Under the pieces are notes generated by a model, which saw only the letters and a list, made by a program, of their open reading frames with translations, made no database searches and was not told where the DNA came from. DNA of 52,103 nt from an uncultured Jannaschia sp. (lineage in GTDB: Bacteria > Pseudomonadota > Alphaproteobacteria > Rhodobacterales > Rhodobacteraceae): positions 1 through 52,103 of the forward strand of contig NZ_CANLTQ010000020.1 in the NCBI RefSeq assembly GCF_947494025.1, read 5' to 3'. A program made the position numbers and the translations under genes. Positions 32,151-40,800 of this stretch are shown piece after piece. Every line of letters begins with the position of its first letter. Within the stretch, counting starts at the first letter, position 1.

Positions 32151-32702
32151 TCAGCCGTCCATTGCGACGCTATAGAGGTGCCGGTCGAGCGTGTCTTGCG
32201 CGACGTGACGGGCGTAGCCTTCGCCGTAGAGATCGCGTGCCGTTTCGACACATTCACCGCGCTTGTCGGTGATCTCGAAGCGGTACACGTCGCCGTCCAC
32301 GAAATGCTCGTAGTCCTGCAACTCGGTGAGGCAGAGGCTGTCGGCCTCTTCGAGCATGTCGTCGTGGTTCTCCCCGGTGATCTTGTCGAGGCCGAAGGCG
32401 ATGCAGAGCCGCTCGTGGGTGGCGAAGGCGTAGCCGTCGATCGGATCGTCGTTGGAATAGACGCGCACGAGGACCGGGCCCTTGCGGGTGTGCAGCGCCC
32501 GCACCGGGAACAGCACATTCGTCTCGGCCGGGAAGGCATCGAGAAAAGCCTGCCGATCCGGCCAGGCATGCGGATCGCCCAGACCCTTGGTCCACGTCAC
32601 GATCTGGAACACGTTGTCGTTCACGAGGCGCGGATTGCGCGGCTGGGGATCGACACTCATGCAGAGTGAAAGGCCGGACGCGCTGTCGCTCATCTTGAAC
32701 AT
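32151..32702 (-). CDS. Hypothetical acidic protein, 183 aa
   Basis: The soluble product (MFKMSDSASGLSLCMSVDPQPRNPRLVNDNVFQ...) contains VRALHTRKGPVLVRVYSNDDPIDGYAFATHERLCIAF and a Cys-containing acidic C-terminal half. The start is uncertain: ATG at 32702 or 32693, or an upstream ATG at 32747 or 32789. It has no membrane segment. The family is unrecognised, but the composition and position match leading-region cargo such as restriction or SOS inhibitors. Confidence 0.65.
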   Translation of the reverse strand: MFKMSDSASGLSLCMSVDPQPRNPRLVNDNVFQIVTWTKGLGDPHAWPDRQAFLDAFPAETNVLFPVRALHTRKGPVLVRVYSNDDPIDGYAFATHERLCIAFGLDKITGENHDDMLEEADSLCLTELQDYEHFVDGDVYRFEITDKRGECVETARDLYGEGYARHVAQDTLDRHLYSVAMDG

Positions 32703-32808
32703 GGCATATCCAATATCTGGTGTGTTCGTGCTTTGTTTACACCCCATGATGATGCCATGTCGATGTTTTTCCGGGACATTCGGACACAATTCTGGACAGG
32801 CCCGACGA

Positions 32809-33552
32809 TCAGGCGACGATCCCGCGCAGCGGCACGCGCGTCGGACTGAGCGTGTGGTCGATCTCCTCTTCCAATGCGATGTATTCGGCGGCGAGGCGCG
32901 GGCGGAGCCGCGCGGCGCGGCGGAGATCCTTGCGCGTGGCCATGATGCAAAACGAGCAGGAGCAGCGGGTCATGCCCTTGGCATAGACCCAATGCGGCCG
33001 CTCGCCGGCGTCGGAAATCTCCGAGAATACCCGTGCCTCGGACCAGCCGTGGATCGGGAGCCAGTCCCACCATTCGCGGCCTGCCTTGCTGTTGCGCTCG
33101 TTCCGCATGACCGGCGCGCGTCTTGCCCGGTCGCGTCCTTCTACGGCGCGCAGCCCCATGCAGGAGACGATGCGCCCACCAAAGCGCGGGTTGGCCTTGA
33201 GGTAGCGGCGCAGCTCCCGAGCAATAGGATCTCGCTTGCTTCCGCTCGTGCAGAATCTGACCCCGGGCGAGGGCCACTTGCCGCGCTTGCGGACGGCGGT
33301 GAGCAGATCGGTCGCGGCATGTGCGAGGATCAGGGGCGTGTCCCCGATGGTCGCGCGGATATGGGCCAGCGTGCCGGGCCATTCCACGCGCCCCAGGGGC
33401 GCGTGGATGACGACGAGCTGATCCGGGGGCACGATGGATCGCAGCCGGATCATCTGGGCCTGGCTGTCCTTGCCTCCGCTGTGGCTCACGGCAAAGAGCG
33501 CACCCGTCGCGATCATCTCCGTGACCTCCGGCGGGATGGCGTCCGCCGTCAT
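32809..33552 (-). CDS. PAPS-reductase-like ATP pyrophosphatase
   Basis: The 247-residue product has the PP-loop SGGKDS at residues 25-30, as in PAPS reductases, DndC and other adenylating enzymes. LRFCTS-type sequence (PGVRFCTSGSKRDPI) and a C-terminal CSCSFC cluster (around residue 200) could hold an Fe-S cluster or sulphur intermediate. A plasmid-borne copy is unlikely to serve assimilation; nucleic-acid modification or sulphur transfer is more likely. It is the last gene of a seven-gene run whose members overlap by 4-8 bp, so it should act with those products. Confidence 0.8.
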   Translation of the reverse strand: MTADAIPPEVTEMIATGALFAVSHSGGKDSQAQMIRLRSIVPPDQLVVIHAPLGRVEWPGTLAHIRATIGDTPLILAHAATDLLTAVRKRGKWPSPGVRFCTSGSKRDPIARELRRYLKANPRFGGRIVSCMGLRAVEGRDRARRAPVMRNERNSKAGREWWDWLPIHGWSEARVFSEISDAGERPHWVYAKGMTRCSCSFCIMATRKDLRRAARLRPRLAAEYIALEEEIDHTLSPTRVPLRGIVA

Positions 33553-34025
33553 GGCGAGGTCGCCGCGCGGAAGAGCGTCAGCGCCTCGTCGAAGGGCAGG
33601 GTGTTGAGGATCACGGCACCGGGGTGGCGCTTGCCGATGCCGGCGATCGTCGCGTCAATCCGGCCGCGATGCTTCACCGTGTAGAGGTTCCCGTCTGCGG
33701 GATCGCGCATCACGACGTTGGTGCGGAACGCGGTCTTCAGGTCGCGGGCGACGAGCCAGGCGTCGACGAGCTGGCCGCAATGAAACTCCAGATCGGTGTC
33801 GCACGGCGTGCCGTCGTAGCCGGTCCATTTCGGCAGGTTGGCCTTGCACCACGCATCGGCCGCCACGAAGGCGGCGTGGTCGCCCAAGAAGCGGTCGCAC
33901 CCGCCCCGCCCGTCATTGTCGACCGTGCCGATCTTGCGGCCGTCGATGTAGAGGTTGGCCGTGTAGCAGTTCGTCTCCTCGGACGAGAAGGCGGCGTACT
34001 GGATGGCCTTGAGTTCGATCTTCAT
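33549..34025 (-). CDS. Hypothetical protein in PAPS-reductase-like operon, 158 aa
   Basis: Sixth gene of the coupled operon, overlapping the PP-loop gene by 4 bp. The product (MKIELKAIQYAAFSSEETNCYTANLYIDGRKIGTVDNDGRGG...) reads as a beta-rich N-terminal domain that contains a Cys/Asp-rich piece (GTPCDTDLEFHCG), then a basic C-terminal half (GRIDATIAGIGKRHPGAVILNTLPFDEA). No membrane segment. Related proteins are common on alphaproteobacterial plasmids and phages, in my memory of such sequences; function not known. Confidence 0.7.
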   Translation of the reverse strand: MKIELKAIQYAAFSSEETNCYTANLYIDGRKIGTVDNDGRGGCDRFLGDHAAFVAADAWCKANLPKWTGYDGTPCDTDLEFHCGQLVDAWLVARDLKTAFRTNVVMRDPADGNLYTVKHRGRIDATIAGIGKRHPGAVILNTLPFDEALTLFRAATSP

Positions 34026-34249
34026 TGGGAGAGCCTTTCGAGGTCGGAAGGGGGGAGGGCGATCGCGGCCGCCAAGGCGCGTTCGAGCGGGAAGCGTTGG
34101 CCGCCGGCGTTCTCGACCGTGACGGTCGGGAGGCCCGGCACGTCCTCGACGATGCGGTGGATGTTCCAGTCGGGATCGTCCGCGCGGAACGGCTTGTCCT
34201 CGGGGCCGCTGGCGTACCAATGGCCGAGGAGGGCGGCGGGGACGTTCAT
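34022..34249 (-). CDS. Small hypothetical protein, 75 aa
   Basis: Fifth gene of the coupled operon, overlapping both neighbours by 4 bp. The product (MNVPAALLGHWYASGPEDKPFRADDPDWN...) is acidic and soluble, with an IVEDVPGLPTVTVENAGGQRFPLERAL segment that looks like a small beta domain. Family not recognised. Confidence 0.65.
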   Translation of the reverse strand: MNVPAALLGHWYASGPEDKPFRADDPDWNIHRIVEDVPGLPTVTVENAGGQRFPLERALAAAIALPPSDLERLSQ

Positions 34250-34509
34250 GCGCCCGCCGCCGGGATCGCGGACGCGGCCTCGCGCGCCTCGCGGTTGATC
34301 CGCGCCACCTCCTGCCGAAGCCGCGTCAGCGTCACCTCGCCGGGGTCGAAGGACCGGCCGTCCGGCAGGGGCAGCACGCCGCGATAGCCGCGCATGTTGT
34401 AGCGGAACGGGTCGCCCCACGGCTCGCCGTTCAGGAGGACCTGCCAGCGTTTGTGCGGCTCGGCGAAGTGCGGCGAGGGCTTGGACTTCAGCGCGATGCG
34501 GAAGGTCAT
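34246..34509 (-). CDS. Small basic hypothetical protein, 87 aa
   Basis: Fourth gene of the coupled operon. The basic N-terminal half (MTFRIALKSKPSPHFAEPHKRWQVLLNGEPWG) and the helical, Arg/Glu-rich C-terminal half (LTRLRQEVARINREAREAASA) suggest a nucleic-acid or protein-binding role. Both ends overlap neighbours by 4 bp. Family not recognised. Confidence 0.65.
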   Translation of the reverse strand: MTFRIALKSKPSPHFAEPHKRWQVLLNGEPWGDPFRYNMRGYRGVLPLPDGRSFDPGEVTLTRLRQEVARINREAREAASAIPAAGA

Positions 34510-34778
34510 GCGGAGGTCTCCTGCGATGTGCGGATGGCGGGGAGGGTGGCGCGAGCGGACGCGACCACGCCGAAGAGGTGAGGGACGTCCCGCGTGGAGA
34601 TGCCGCCCTCGGCGTCGTGTCGGGCGTCCGGGATCAGCTCGGGCAGGGCGGGATCGTCGGCCCGGATGCGATCGTGGTATCGCTCGGTCTTCCGGATTGC
34701 CGGCGTGGGCAGGTCGTGGGCCTCATGGTCGTCGAGGAAGACGCGGGGGATGCGGATGAGGGCGGGTCTGGCCGTCAT
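34506..34778 (-). CDS. Small hypothetical protein, 90 aa
   Basis: Third gene of the coupled operon. The product (MTARPALIRIPRVFLDDHEAHDLPTPAIRKTERYHDRI...) is His/Asp/Arg-rich and soluble, with possible metal ligands in DDHEAHD. It overlaps both neighbours by 4 bp. Family not recognised. Confidence 0.65.
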   Translation of the reverse strand: MTARPALIRIPRVFLDDHEAHDLPTPAIRKTERYHDRIRADDPALPELIPDARHDAEGGISTRDVPHLFGVVASARATLPAIRTSQETSA

Positions 34779-35197
34779 GCCGCGACCCTCCGCATCTCAC
34801 GGGGCGCACTGGTCCATGCGCTCGTCCGGACATGGAGGTCGCAGGTCTCCTGCAGCCGGTCGAAGAACGCCTCGGCCCGGTCGTCGACGCCGTGCCGGGC
34901 CAGCGCGTCGGTCTCGTCGAGGTTCTGGCGAACGCCGAACGTGACGTGGACCCGGTTGTAGCTGTCGCCGGTCAGCCAGACCTCGTGCAGCCCGTTACGG
35001 GCGACGATCCGGCTCGATCGCTCACGCCATTCCCGCTCGACGGGCCACCACGCGGCGCTGAGCGAGGCGCGGATTGTGGCCACGAGATCGTCGTACGCCC
35101 ACGTCCAGAGATCGACATCCTCGGGATCGAGGTCGTCGTCGTAGGGTTTGGCATAGGCGGTGCGGCCGTCGCGGCTCCAGTAGAGGCCTTCACCCAT
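34775..35197 (-). CDS. Hypothetical protein, 140 aa
   Basis: Second gene of the coupled operon. The start MGEGLYWSRDG is chosen because it leaves only an 8-bp overlap with the preceding gene; an upstream ATG at 35272 would overlap far more. The protein is acidic at first (YDDDLDPEDVDLWTWAYDD), then contains an alpha/beta segment (RNGLHEVWLTGDSYNRVHVTFGVRQNLDETD). Family not recognised. Confidence 0.65.
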   Translation of the reverse strand: MGEGLYWSRDGRTAYAKPYDDDLDPEDVDLWTWAYDDLVATIRASLSAAWWPVEREWRERSSRIVARNGLHEVWLTGDSYNRVHVTFGVRQNLDETDALARHGVDDRAEAFFDRLQETCDLHVRTSAWTSAPREMRRVAA

Positions 35198-35543
35198 CGG
35201 AGCGCCCTCCGGTCCAGCCGCCCGGTCGAACCCATCCGCCGGGCGGGGTCCATTCGCCTGCGCGCAAGGCACGCCGCGGATCGTCGAGGGCGATGGCGAG
35301 CTGGTCGAAGACCTCGGCGATCACCGCCTCGGCGCGCAGGTTCATGGTGCATTTCGGGTAGTAGCCGCGATAGGCGCCTGCGAACTCGCGCAGGGTCATC
35401 TCCTCGATGGTGGTCCAGGTGGAGAGCGCGAAGGCTTGCGCGACCTTTTCCGGTGTGAGCCACATCCGCTGCGCGACGGTCCCGAGGATTGCGGCGGCCA
35501 GCGCCGCCCGGTCGTCGGTCCGTGGGTGAAGTATCGAAGTCAT
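35190..35543 (-). CDS. Hypothetical protein, 117 aa, first gene of PAPS-reductase-like operon
   Basis: GGAAAGGACCACGC precedes the ATG, the same ribosome-site style as many genes on this strand. The helical N-terminal part (ILGTVAQRMWLTPEKVAQAFALSTWTTIEEMTLREFAGAYRGYYP) may be a small helical domain. The C-terminus is Gly/Trp-rich (WTPPGGWVRPGGWTGG), perhaps disordered or aromatic-binding. It opens the seven-gene operon. A terminator-like hairpin lies upstream at 35578-35612. Confidence 0.65.
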   Translation of the reverse strand: MTSILHPRTDDRAALAAAILGTVAQRMWLTPEKVAQAFALSTWTTIEEMTLREFAGAYRGYYPKCTMNLRAEAVIAEVFDQLAIALDDPRRALRAGEWTPPGGWVRPGGWTGGRSDG

Positions 35544-35577
35544 GCGTGGTCCTTTCCGCACGGGTTGAGATCACGCG

Positions 35578-35612
35578 CGGAAAGGGCCGCACCCGGTCAG
35601 GTACGGCCCTCG
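35578..35612 (-). terminator. Hairpin upstream of seven-gene operon
   Basis: AAAGGGCCGCACC... and GGTACGGCCCTC can pair as AGGGCCGTACC / GGTGCGGCCCT with a short loop. On the minus strand the stem is followed by TTTCCGCGCG, so it can end the transcript of the upstream DUF736 gene about 130 bp beyond its stop. Confidence 0.55.
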
Positions 35613-35743
35613 ATGATGCGCGGACGACGCGGCGCGTCAGCCCGCGAGATGCGGGATCACCTTCCTTTCAGTTCGGTTGGGGGGTGGAGAGGGGCCGCGA
35701 CGCGGGAGGTCGCCGCGGCCCGGGCCGGTCGCCCGGGGAGAGA

Positions 35744-36433
35744 TCAGGCGACGGCCGCCAGGTCGTTGCCGGTCTGGGCAACGATCTCGTAAAGGCCCTC
35801 GCCGTCCCCGGTGCGGGGCAAGGCGTTGGCCCGGTATTGCGTGCCGGTCGGGGTGGAGAACGCCATCGACAGGTATTCGGTCCCGGTGCGCGGCGACGTC
35901 GCTTTCCAGATCGAGCCCATGCGGATCAGCACGCCCGCCGGGCCGCGCGCCTCGATGTGGAAGTCCGGATGGCTGTCCTCGCGCTTGTGCGCGTTCTCCA
36001 CGGCCACGAAATCCATGTCGAAGTCGTAGCCGCCGTTGAGGCCGGCGAGGTTGCCGTCGTCGAGCGTCTCCACCTGACCCGCCATCGTCGTCAGCTCGGT
36101 CCGACCCCCGGCCAGCGGCACGATCTGCCACGTCCCCTCGGGCGTCTCCTCGTTCCGCACCGCGTTCATGCGCCACGTCCGGCCCATGCGGTCGGTGAGG
36201 CCAAGCGAGAAGTAGGCGCGGCCACTCTTCTCGCTGACGGCCTTCCACATCGAGCCCACGCGCATCGTCCGGCCGCGCGGGGTGCGGACCTCGAGGCGGA
36301 AGTCGGGGTGGTTGTCGGCGGTCTTGTAGGCGTTCGCCACGACCGCGATGCGCGCGATGTCGAACATCATCGTCGAGATCGAGGCGGTGAAGGTGGTCTT
36401 GTCGGCGTTCTGCGTCAGGGTTCCGGTGATCAT
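35744..36433 (-). CDS. Tandem DUF736 protein, 229 aa
   Basis: DUF736 proteins are small (about 100 residues) and common on alphaproteobacterial conjugative elements. This one has two copies end to end. Copy one (about 1-115) has HPDFRLEVRTPRGRTMRVGSMWKAVSEKSGRAYFSLGL. Copy two (about 120-229) has HPDFHIEARGPAGVLIRMGSIWKATSPRTGTEYLSMAF. Both also have a DIARIAVVANAYK or DMDFVAVENAHK lead-in, so the whole unit is duplicated. The usual role is unknown, though the family is often beside transfer genes. Its leader matches that of the trio at 23546. Confidence 0.8.
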   Translation of the reverse strand: MITGTLTQNADKTTFTASISTMMFDIARIAVVANAYKTADNHPDFRLEVRTPRGRTMRVGSMWKAVSEKSGRAYFSLGLTDRMGRTWRMNAVRNEETPEGTWQIVPLAGGRTELTTMAGQVETLDDGNLAGLNGGYDFDMDFVAVENAHKREDSHPDFHIEARGPAGVLIRMGSIWKATSPRTGTEYLSMAFSTPTGTQYRANALPRTGDGEGLYEIVAQTGNDLAAVA

Positions 36434-36769
36434 CGTGGGGCTCCTTGGCTGGATGTCTTTCCCGATCCGGGACTCGGATCACACCAAGCGAAGCTGCCTC
36501 TCTTCCTTTCGCAGAACGACGCACCACGCCAAGGCCTGTCGGATTAGCCGCGACATCGGACCCGGTCCGTGACCTCAGGAAACCTGAACAGATGGAGGAG
36601 GTTCAACGATGTCCTGCGGAACAGAACAATTTGGTTAAATTGTCTTCATTTGATACGAATTTCGTCATTCCAATACCATCTTTTCAAAACTAGCCACTGC
36701 TAGAAAAATCCCGGCGCGGCAAAAGACAAGTCTATTGATTCGGCATGATTTGAGAAAGAGAAACTTAGA
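36434..36769. promoter_or_regulatory. Divergent promoter region of DUF736 and RTX genes
   Basis: The left part (36434-36530) is the minus-strand shared leader with GGATCGGGAAAG and an ATCCG/CGGAT hairpin. The right part (36620-36769) is AT-rich, upstream of the plus-strand RTX gene, and contains TTTGGTTAAATTGTC and a CTAGCCACTGCTAG pair. Exact promoter boxes are not clear. AGAGAAACTT precedes the RTX start. Confidence 0.5.
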
Positions 36770-37750
36770 ATGGCTTACGCAAGCGCAAACTACGCAATCG
36801 ATGTCCTGACCGAAGATACGATTGCCGGAACCGTCACGGATGCCGACGAGACCAAGATCAGGCTCGAAGGTGGTGAGTATACCGGGACATATCGGGGCTC
36901 ATTCTCGTACGACTTCTATCGTGAGGAAATCAATGGCCGTCTCGATACTTACGAGGTGACTGTAAGAGACGAGAAATGGTACAGCGTCGAGAACATCGAC
37001 CGCGACGCAAACAGGTTCTTCAATCTTCTCGATTCCGGAGATGCAGTGGCCGTATCGCGCTACGTCTTCAACCGCGATGATATGTTCGAAGGCTCTTATC
37101 AAGCCGACAGGCTGTTCGGCTTCAACGGGTCGGATCGCATAAACGGCCACGGCGGCTTCGACAATCTAGATGGTGGAAAAGGCCTCGATCTGATCCGGGG
37201 CGGCGCAGGCAACGACCGGATATTCGGGGGTAGCCATTCAGACCGTCTGTTCGGAGAGATCGGACGCGACCGGCTTGATGGGGAAGGGGGTTCCGATATC
37301 ATGTCGGGTGGAGCCGGCCGGGACGTCATGCATGGCGGCGGTGGAGAGGACAGGATTTCGGGGGGCAAAGGGAATGACCTCCTGTCAGGTGATGACGGCC
37401 GCGATCTCTTGCGCGGGGGTGCCGGTAACGATCGCTTGTTCGGCGGGTCGGACAGGGACCGGCTTGTCGGCGGAACGGGAGATGACCGACTCGAGGGCGG
37501 CGGCGGAAACGACGTCTTTTTGTTTGCCGGAGACTTCGGAAACGACCGGATTGTCGACTTCGCGCACGAGATGCGCGGAGAGCGGATCAACCTGTCGGAC
37601 GTCGGCGCTATCGGAAGCTTTCGAGACCTTGGGCGCAATCATCTTTTTCAGGATGGCGACGACGTCATTATTGACGATGGGAAGGGCAACACGATCACGC
37701 TTCTCGACACGAACGCCGCAGACCTGCAGGCCAATGACTTCGTCTTCTAG
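36770..37750 (+). CDS. RTX-type calcium-binding secreted protein, 326 aa
   Basis: Residues about 115-250 are nonapeptide RTX repeats of the GGxGxDxLx type (GGAGNDRIFGGSHSDRLFG, GGGGEDRISGGKGNDLLSG), which bind calcium in a beta-roll. The C-terminal part (FLFAGDFGNDRIVDFAHEMRGERINLSDVGA to the end, ITLLDTNAADLQANDFVF) is the usual unprocessed type I secretion signal region. The N-terminal 110 residues are beta-rich with no known catalytic motif. No type I exporter genes are in the window, so export must use a chromosomal system. Confidence 0.88.
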   Translation: MAYASANYAIDVLTEDTIAGTVTDADETKIRLEGGEYTGTYRGSFSYDFYREEINGRLDTYEVTVRDEKWYSVENIDRDANRFFNLLDSGDAVAVSRYVFNRDDMFEGSYQADRLFGFNGSDRINGHGGFDNLDGGKGLDLIRGGAGNDRIFGGSHSDRLFGEIGRDRLDGEGGSDIMSGGAGRDVMHGGGGEDRISGGKGNDLLSGDDGRDLLRGGAGNDRLFGGSDRDRLVGGTGDDRLEGGGGNDVFLFAGDFGNDRIVDFAHEMRGERINLSDVGAIGSFRDLGRNHLFQDGDDVIIDDGKGNTITLLDTNAADLQANDFVF

Positions 37751-37810
37751 GCGCTGAGATACGTTGTTCGTAAGGGTGACGCCTTCCAACGACGGAGACG
37801 GTCAAGCCCT

Positions 37811-40800
37811 TCAAGCATTCGTGACTTTCAGTACCGGGATAGTCGTCTGCCCGCCGCCGATCCGCTCGATCACGCCCGCCGCAGCCTCGCCCACGGGGAC
37901 GAACACCCTGAGCTGGTGGGCGATGATTTCCGAGAAGCAGCCTGTCGCCTTCAGCGCCGGGACCTGGCTGGGCTGCCACCCTTCCAGTTCGAGGCGCTTG
38001 GCCCCGGCGACGCGGCGGGCACGCAGCGTCAGGCCGCGGCCGATCTCCACCGCCGTGTCCCCGGTCATCGCCGACGCGACCAGCTCGTCGGGTTGCGCTG
38101 CATCGTCGCCCCGGAACCGGCCCTTCAGCACCAGCGCCTCGTCACCCCCTCTGTCAGGCGAGATGGCGCGGCCGATGCGGGAGAGACCGTCTTCCGGCGT
38201 CACCCGCCAGATGCGCTGGTTCGAGGACGGGATCGTCTTCCAGATCGGCAGAAGCAGCCCGGTCAGCAGAACGATTGCCTCGGTGCGGACCTTCGGCAGT
38301 TCGTTAGCCTCGGCGTCCCAAAGGGCGACGAAGGTGTCCTCGTCGCAGGGTTCCCAATGGGACGCGGCGAACGCCTCTTCCGTCACGGTGGTCTTGCCGC
38401 CGGGGCGCCGCACGTCGCGGACCTCCGTGAATGCCTCGTCGTCGTAAATCTGGCTCGGCCGCCGCGAGATCAGCGCGACCTTGCCCGAGGCGGCGTTCCG
38501 CATCGGGCGGTCGTAGCGGCCATGATCGGAGAGGACGCCCGCGCCCGAGGGGATATGCACCGCCGTCTCGGTCGCGAGCGTGACGGTGCGCGTCACCGAG
38601 CCGCTCTTCGGGCAGGTCCAGATGTCCGCCTCGCCGGTGACGGTAATCCGATCCGCCCGGAGCGTCTCGATCCCGATGTCGAGCGTGCCCGCCATCCGCG
38701 CCGCCTCGGTCTGCGCCTCGATCTTCTTCGTGAACGCCGCGAAGAGATCGTTCTGCATCCGGATCGGCAGGGCGAGCAGCCGGTTCAGGTACCGCTGGAT
38801 CGGCGGCAGCTCCTCCAGCAGCGCGCCGTCGCTGGCGACGAGCGCCAGCGCGGTCCAGTCGTGGAACGCCTCGTAGGGCATCGCCTCGCACCGGTCCGAG
38901 GCCAGCTCGCGGTAATGCGCGACGAGCGCCCGCCGCGCGATCGGGCTCTCCAGGTTGTCGGAGGCGCGGAACAGGTTCTGCGATCCGGTCTGGCGCTGGC
39001 CCTTGGTGAGCGCGCCGAGCGTGTCGAGACGCCGGGCGATGGTCGAGGTGAACCGCTTCTCGCCGTGGACGTCGGTGGTGACGACGCGGAAGAACGGCGC
39101 CGAGGCTTGCGCCGAGCGATGCGTGCGGCCGAGCCCCTGGATCGCCGCGTCGGCCCGCCAGCCGGGCTCCACGAGGTAGTGCCGCCGCCGGCGCTGGTTC
39201 GCCGCCCCGCGCGCGGCGTGGTAGGACCGCCCGGTGCCCCCGGCATCGGAGAACAACAAGACCTCCTTGGCGTTCGCCATGAAGGCGGCGCTCTCGGAAC
39301 TGTTGGCCGAGCCCGAGCGGGGCACGACCTTCAGCGCGCCGTTCGCGGTGCGGATCGTGCGCTTCGACCGTCCGGTGACTTCCGCCAGCCGCTCCTCGCC
39401 GAAGTGCCAGACGAGCTGGTCAAGAACGGAGGGGATCGGCGCGATGGTGTAAAGCTCCATCAGCGCCGCGTCGCGCAGGGCCTCGGCCTCGCGCGAGACG
39501 ACACGGTTGCCGTCGGCATCGAGGAGCGGTTGCACGACGACGGTGCCCTCGATCTCGACGAGCTGCTGCGCGTGGATCGGGAACGCGGTGGCGAGCCAAT
39601 GCACCACGACCTCCTTCGGCGTCAGGTGCGCCTCGGTGAGATCGTCGCCGGCCTCCAGCCCTTCGATGGCGCGGTCCAGATGGCTTTCGCCGGTGGACAC
39701 GATCTGCACGACAGGCGCCCAGCCGGCGGCCAGGTCGGCCTCGATCGCGGCGATGAGGCTCTTCGCCTTGAAGCCTCCCAAAACATGGCCAAAAAAGCGT
39801 TGCTTCATGCTCTCGAAGCGCGACAGCGCCGACGCCTTGGCGGCCGATGCGGACAGGCCCGCCTCCTCGTCCACGATGCCCGTCGCTTCCAGCGCCTTTC
39901 GCAAGTTCTGATGGATGGTGCGGAAGGCCGAGGCGAATGCGTCGTACACCTTGCGCTCGTCGTCCGAGAGCCGGTGTTCGAGGATGTCGTACTCCACGCC
40001 CTCGAACGACAGCGCCCGCGCGATGTAGAGGCCGAGCGCCTTCAGGTCGCGCGCGACCACCTCCATCGCCGCCACGCCGCCAGCCTCCATCGCCGCCACG
40101 AAGTCCTCGCGCGTGGCGAACGGGTAGGCGTCGCCGGGACCCCAGAGGCCGAGCCGGGTGGCGTAGGCGAGGTTCGCGACGTTGGTGGCGCCGGTGGCCG
40201 AGACGTAGAGGATGCGGGCGCGGGGCAGGGCGAGCTGCAACCGCAGGCCGGCGATGCCCTGCTGCGACGGTGCGGTGCCACGGCCCTCGCTCGATCCGGC
40301 CGCGTTCTGCATGGCGTGGGCCTCGTCGAAGGCGATGACGCCCTCGAAGTCCGCGCCCGCCCACTCCACGAGCTGCTCCAGCCGGGTGCGGCCGGTCTTT
40401 CCGACCGCGCGCAGCGTCGCGTAGGTCAGGAACACGATGCCGCGGCCGAGCGTGATCGCCGCGTCGGGCTTCCAGCGGTCGATGGAATGGATGTCGGTGG
40501 GCGCGCCGCCGAGATCGCGCCAGTCGCGGATCGCGTCCTCGATCAGCGTCCTGGACTTCGACAGCCACACCGCGCGGGTGCGGCCGGCGAGCCAGTTCGA
40601 CAGGATCAGCCCGGCGACCTGGCGGCCCTTCCCGGCGCCTGTCCCGTCACCCAGGAAGTAGCCCTGCCGGTAGGCCACGCCCGCGCCCTCGGCGGCGGGC
40701 TCGGCACCCGTCCAGTCGTCCTTGACGATGAAGTGCCCCGGCAGGTCATGGTCCTGCGCCTCGTCCGCCATGATGATCGTCTCGAGTTGCGCCTCGGACA

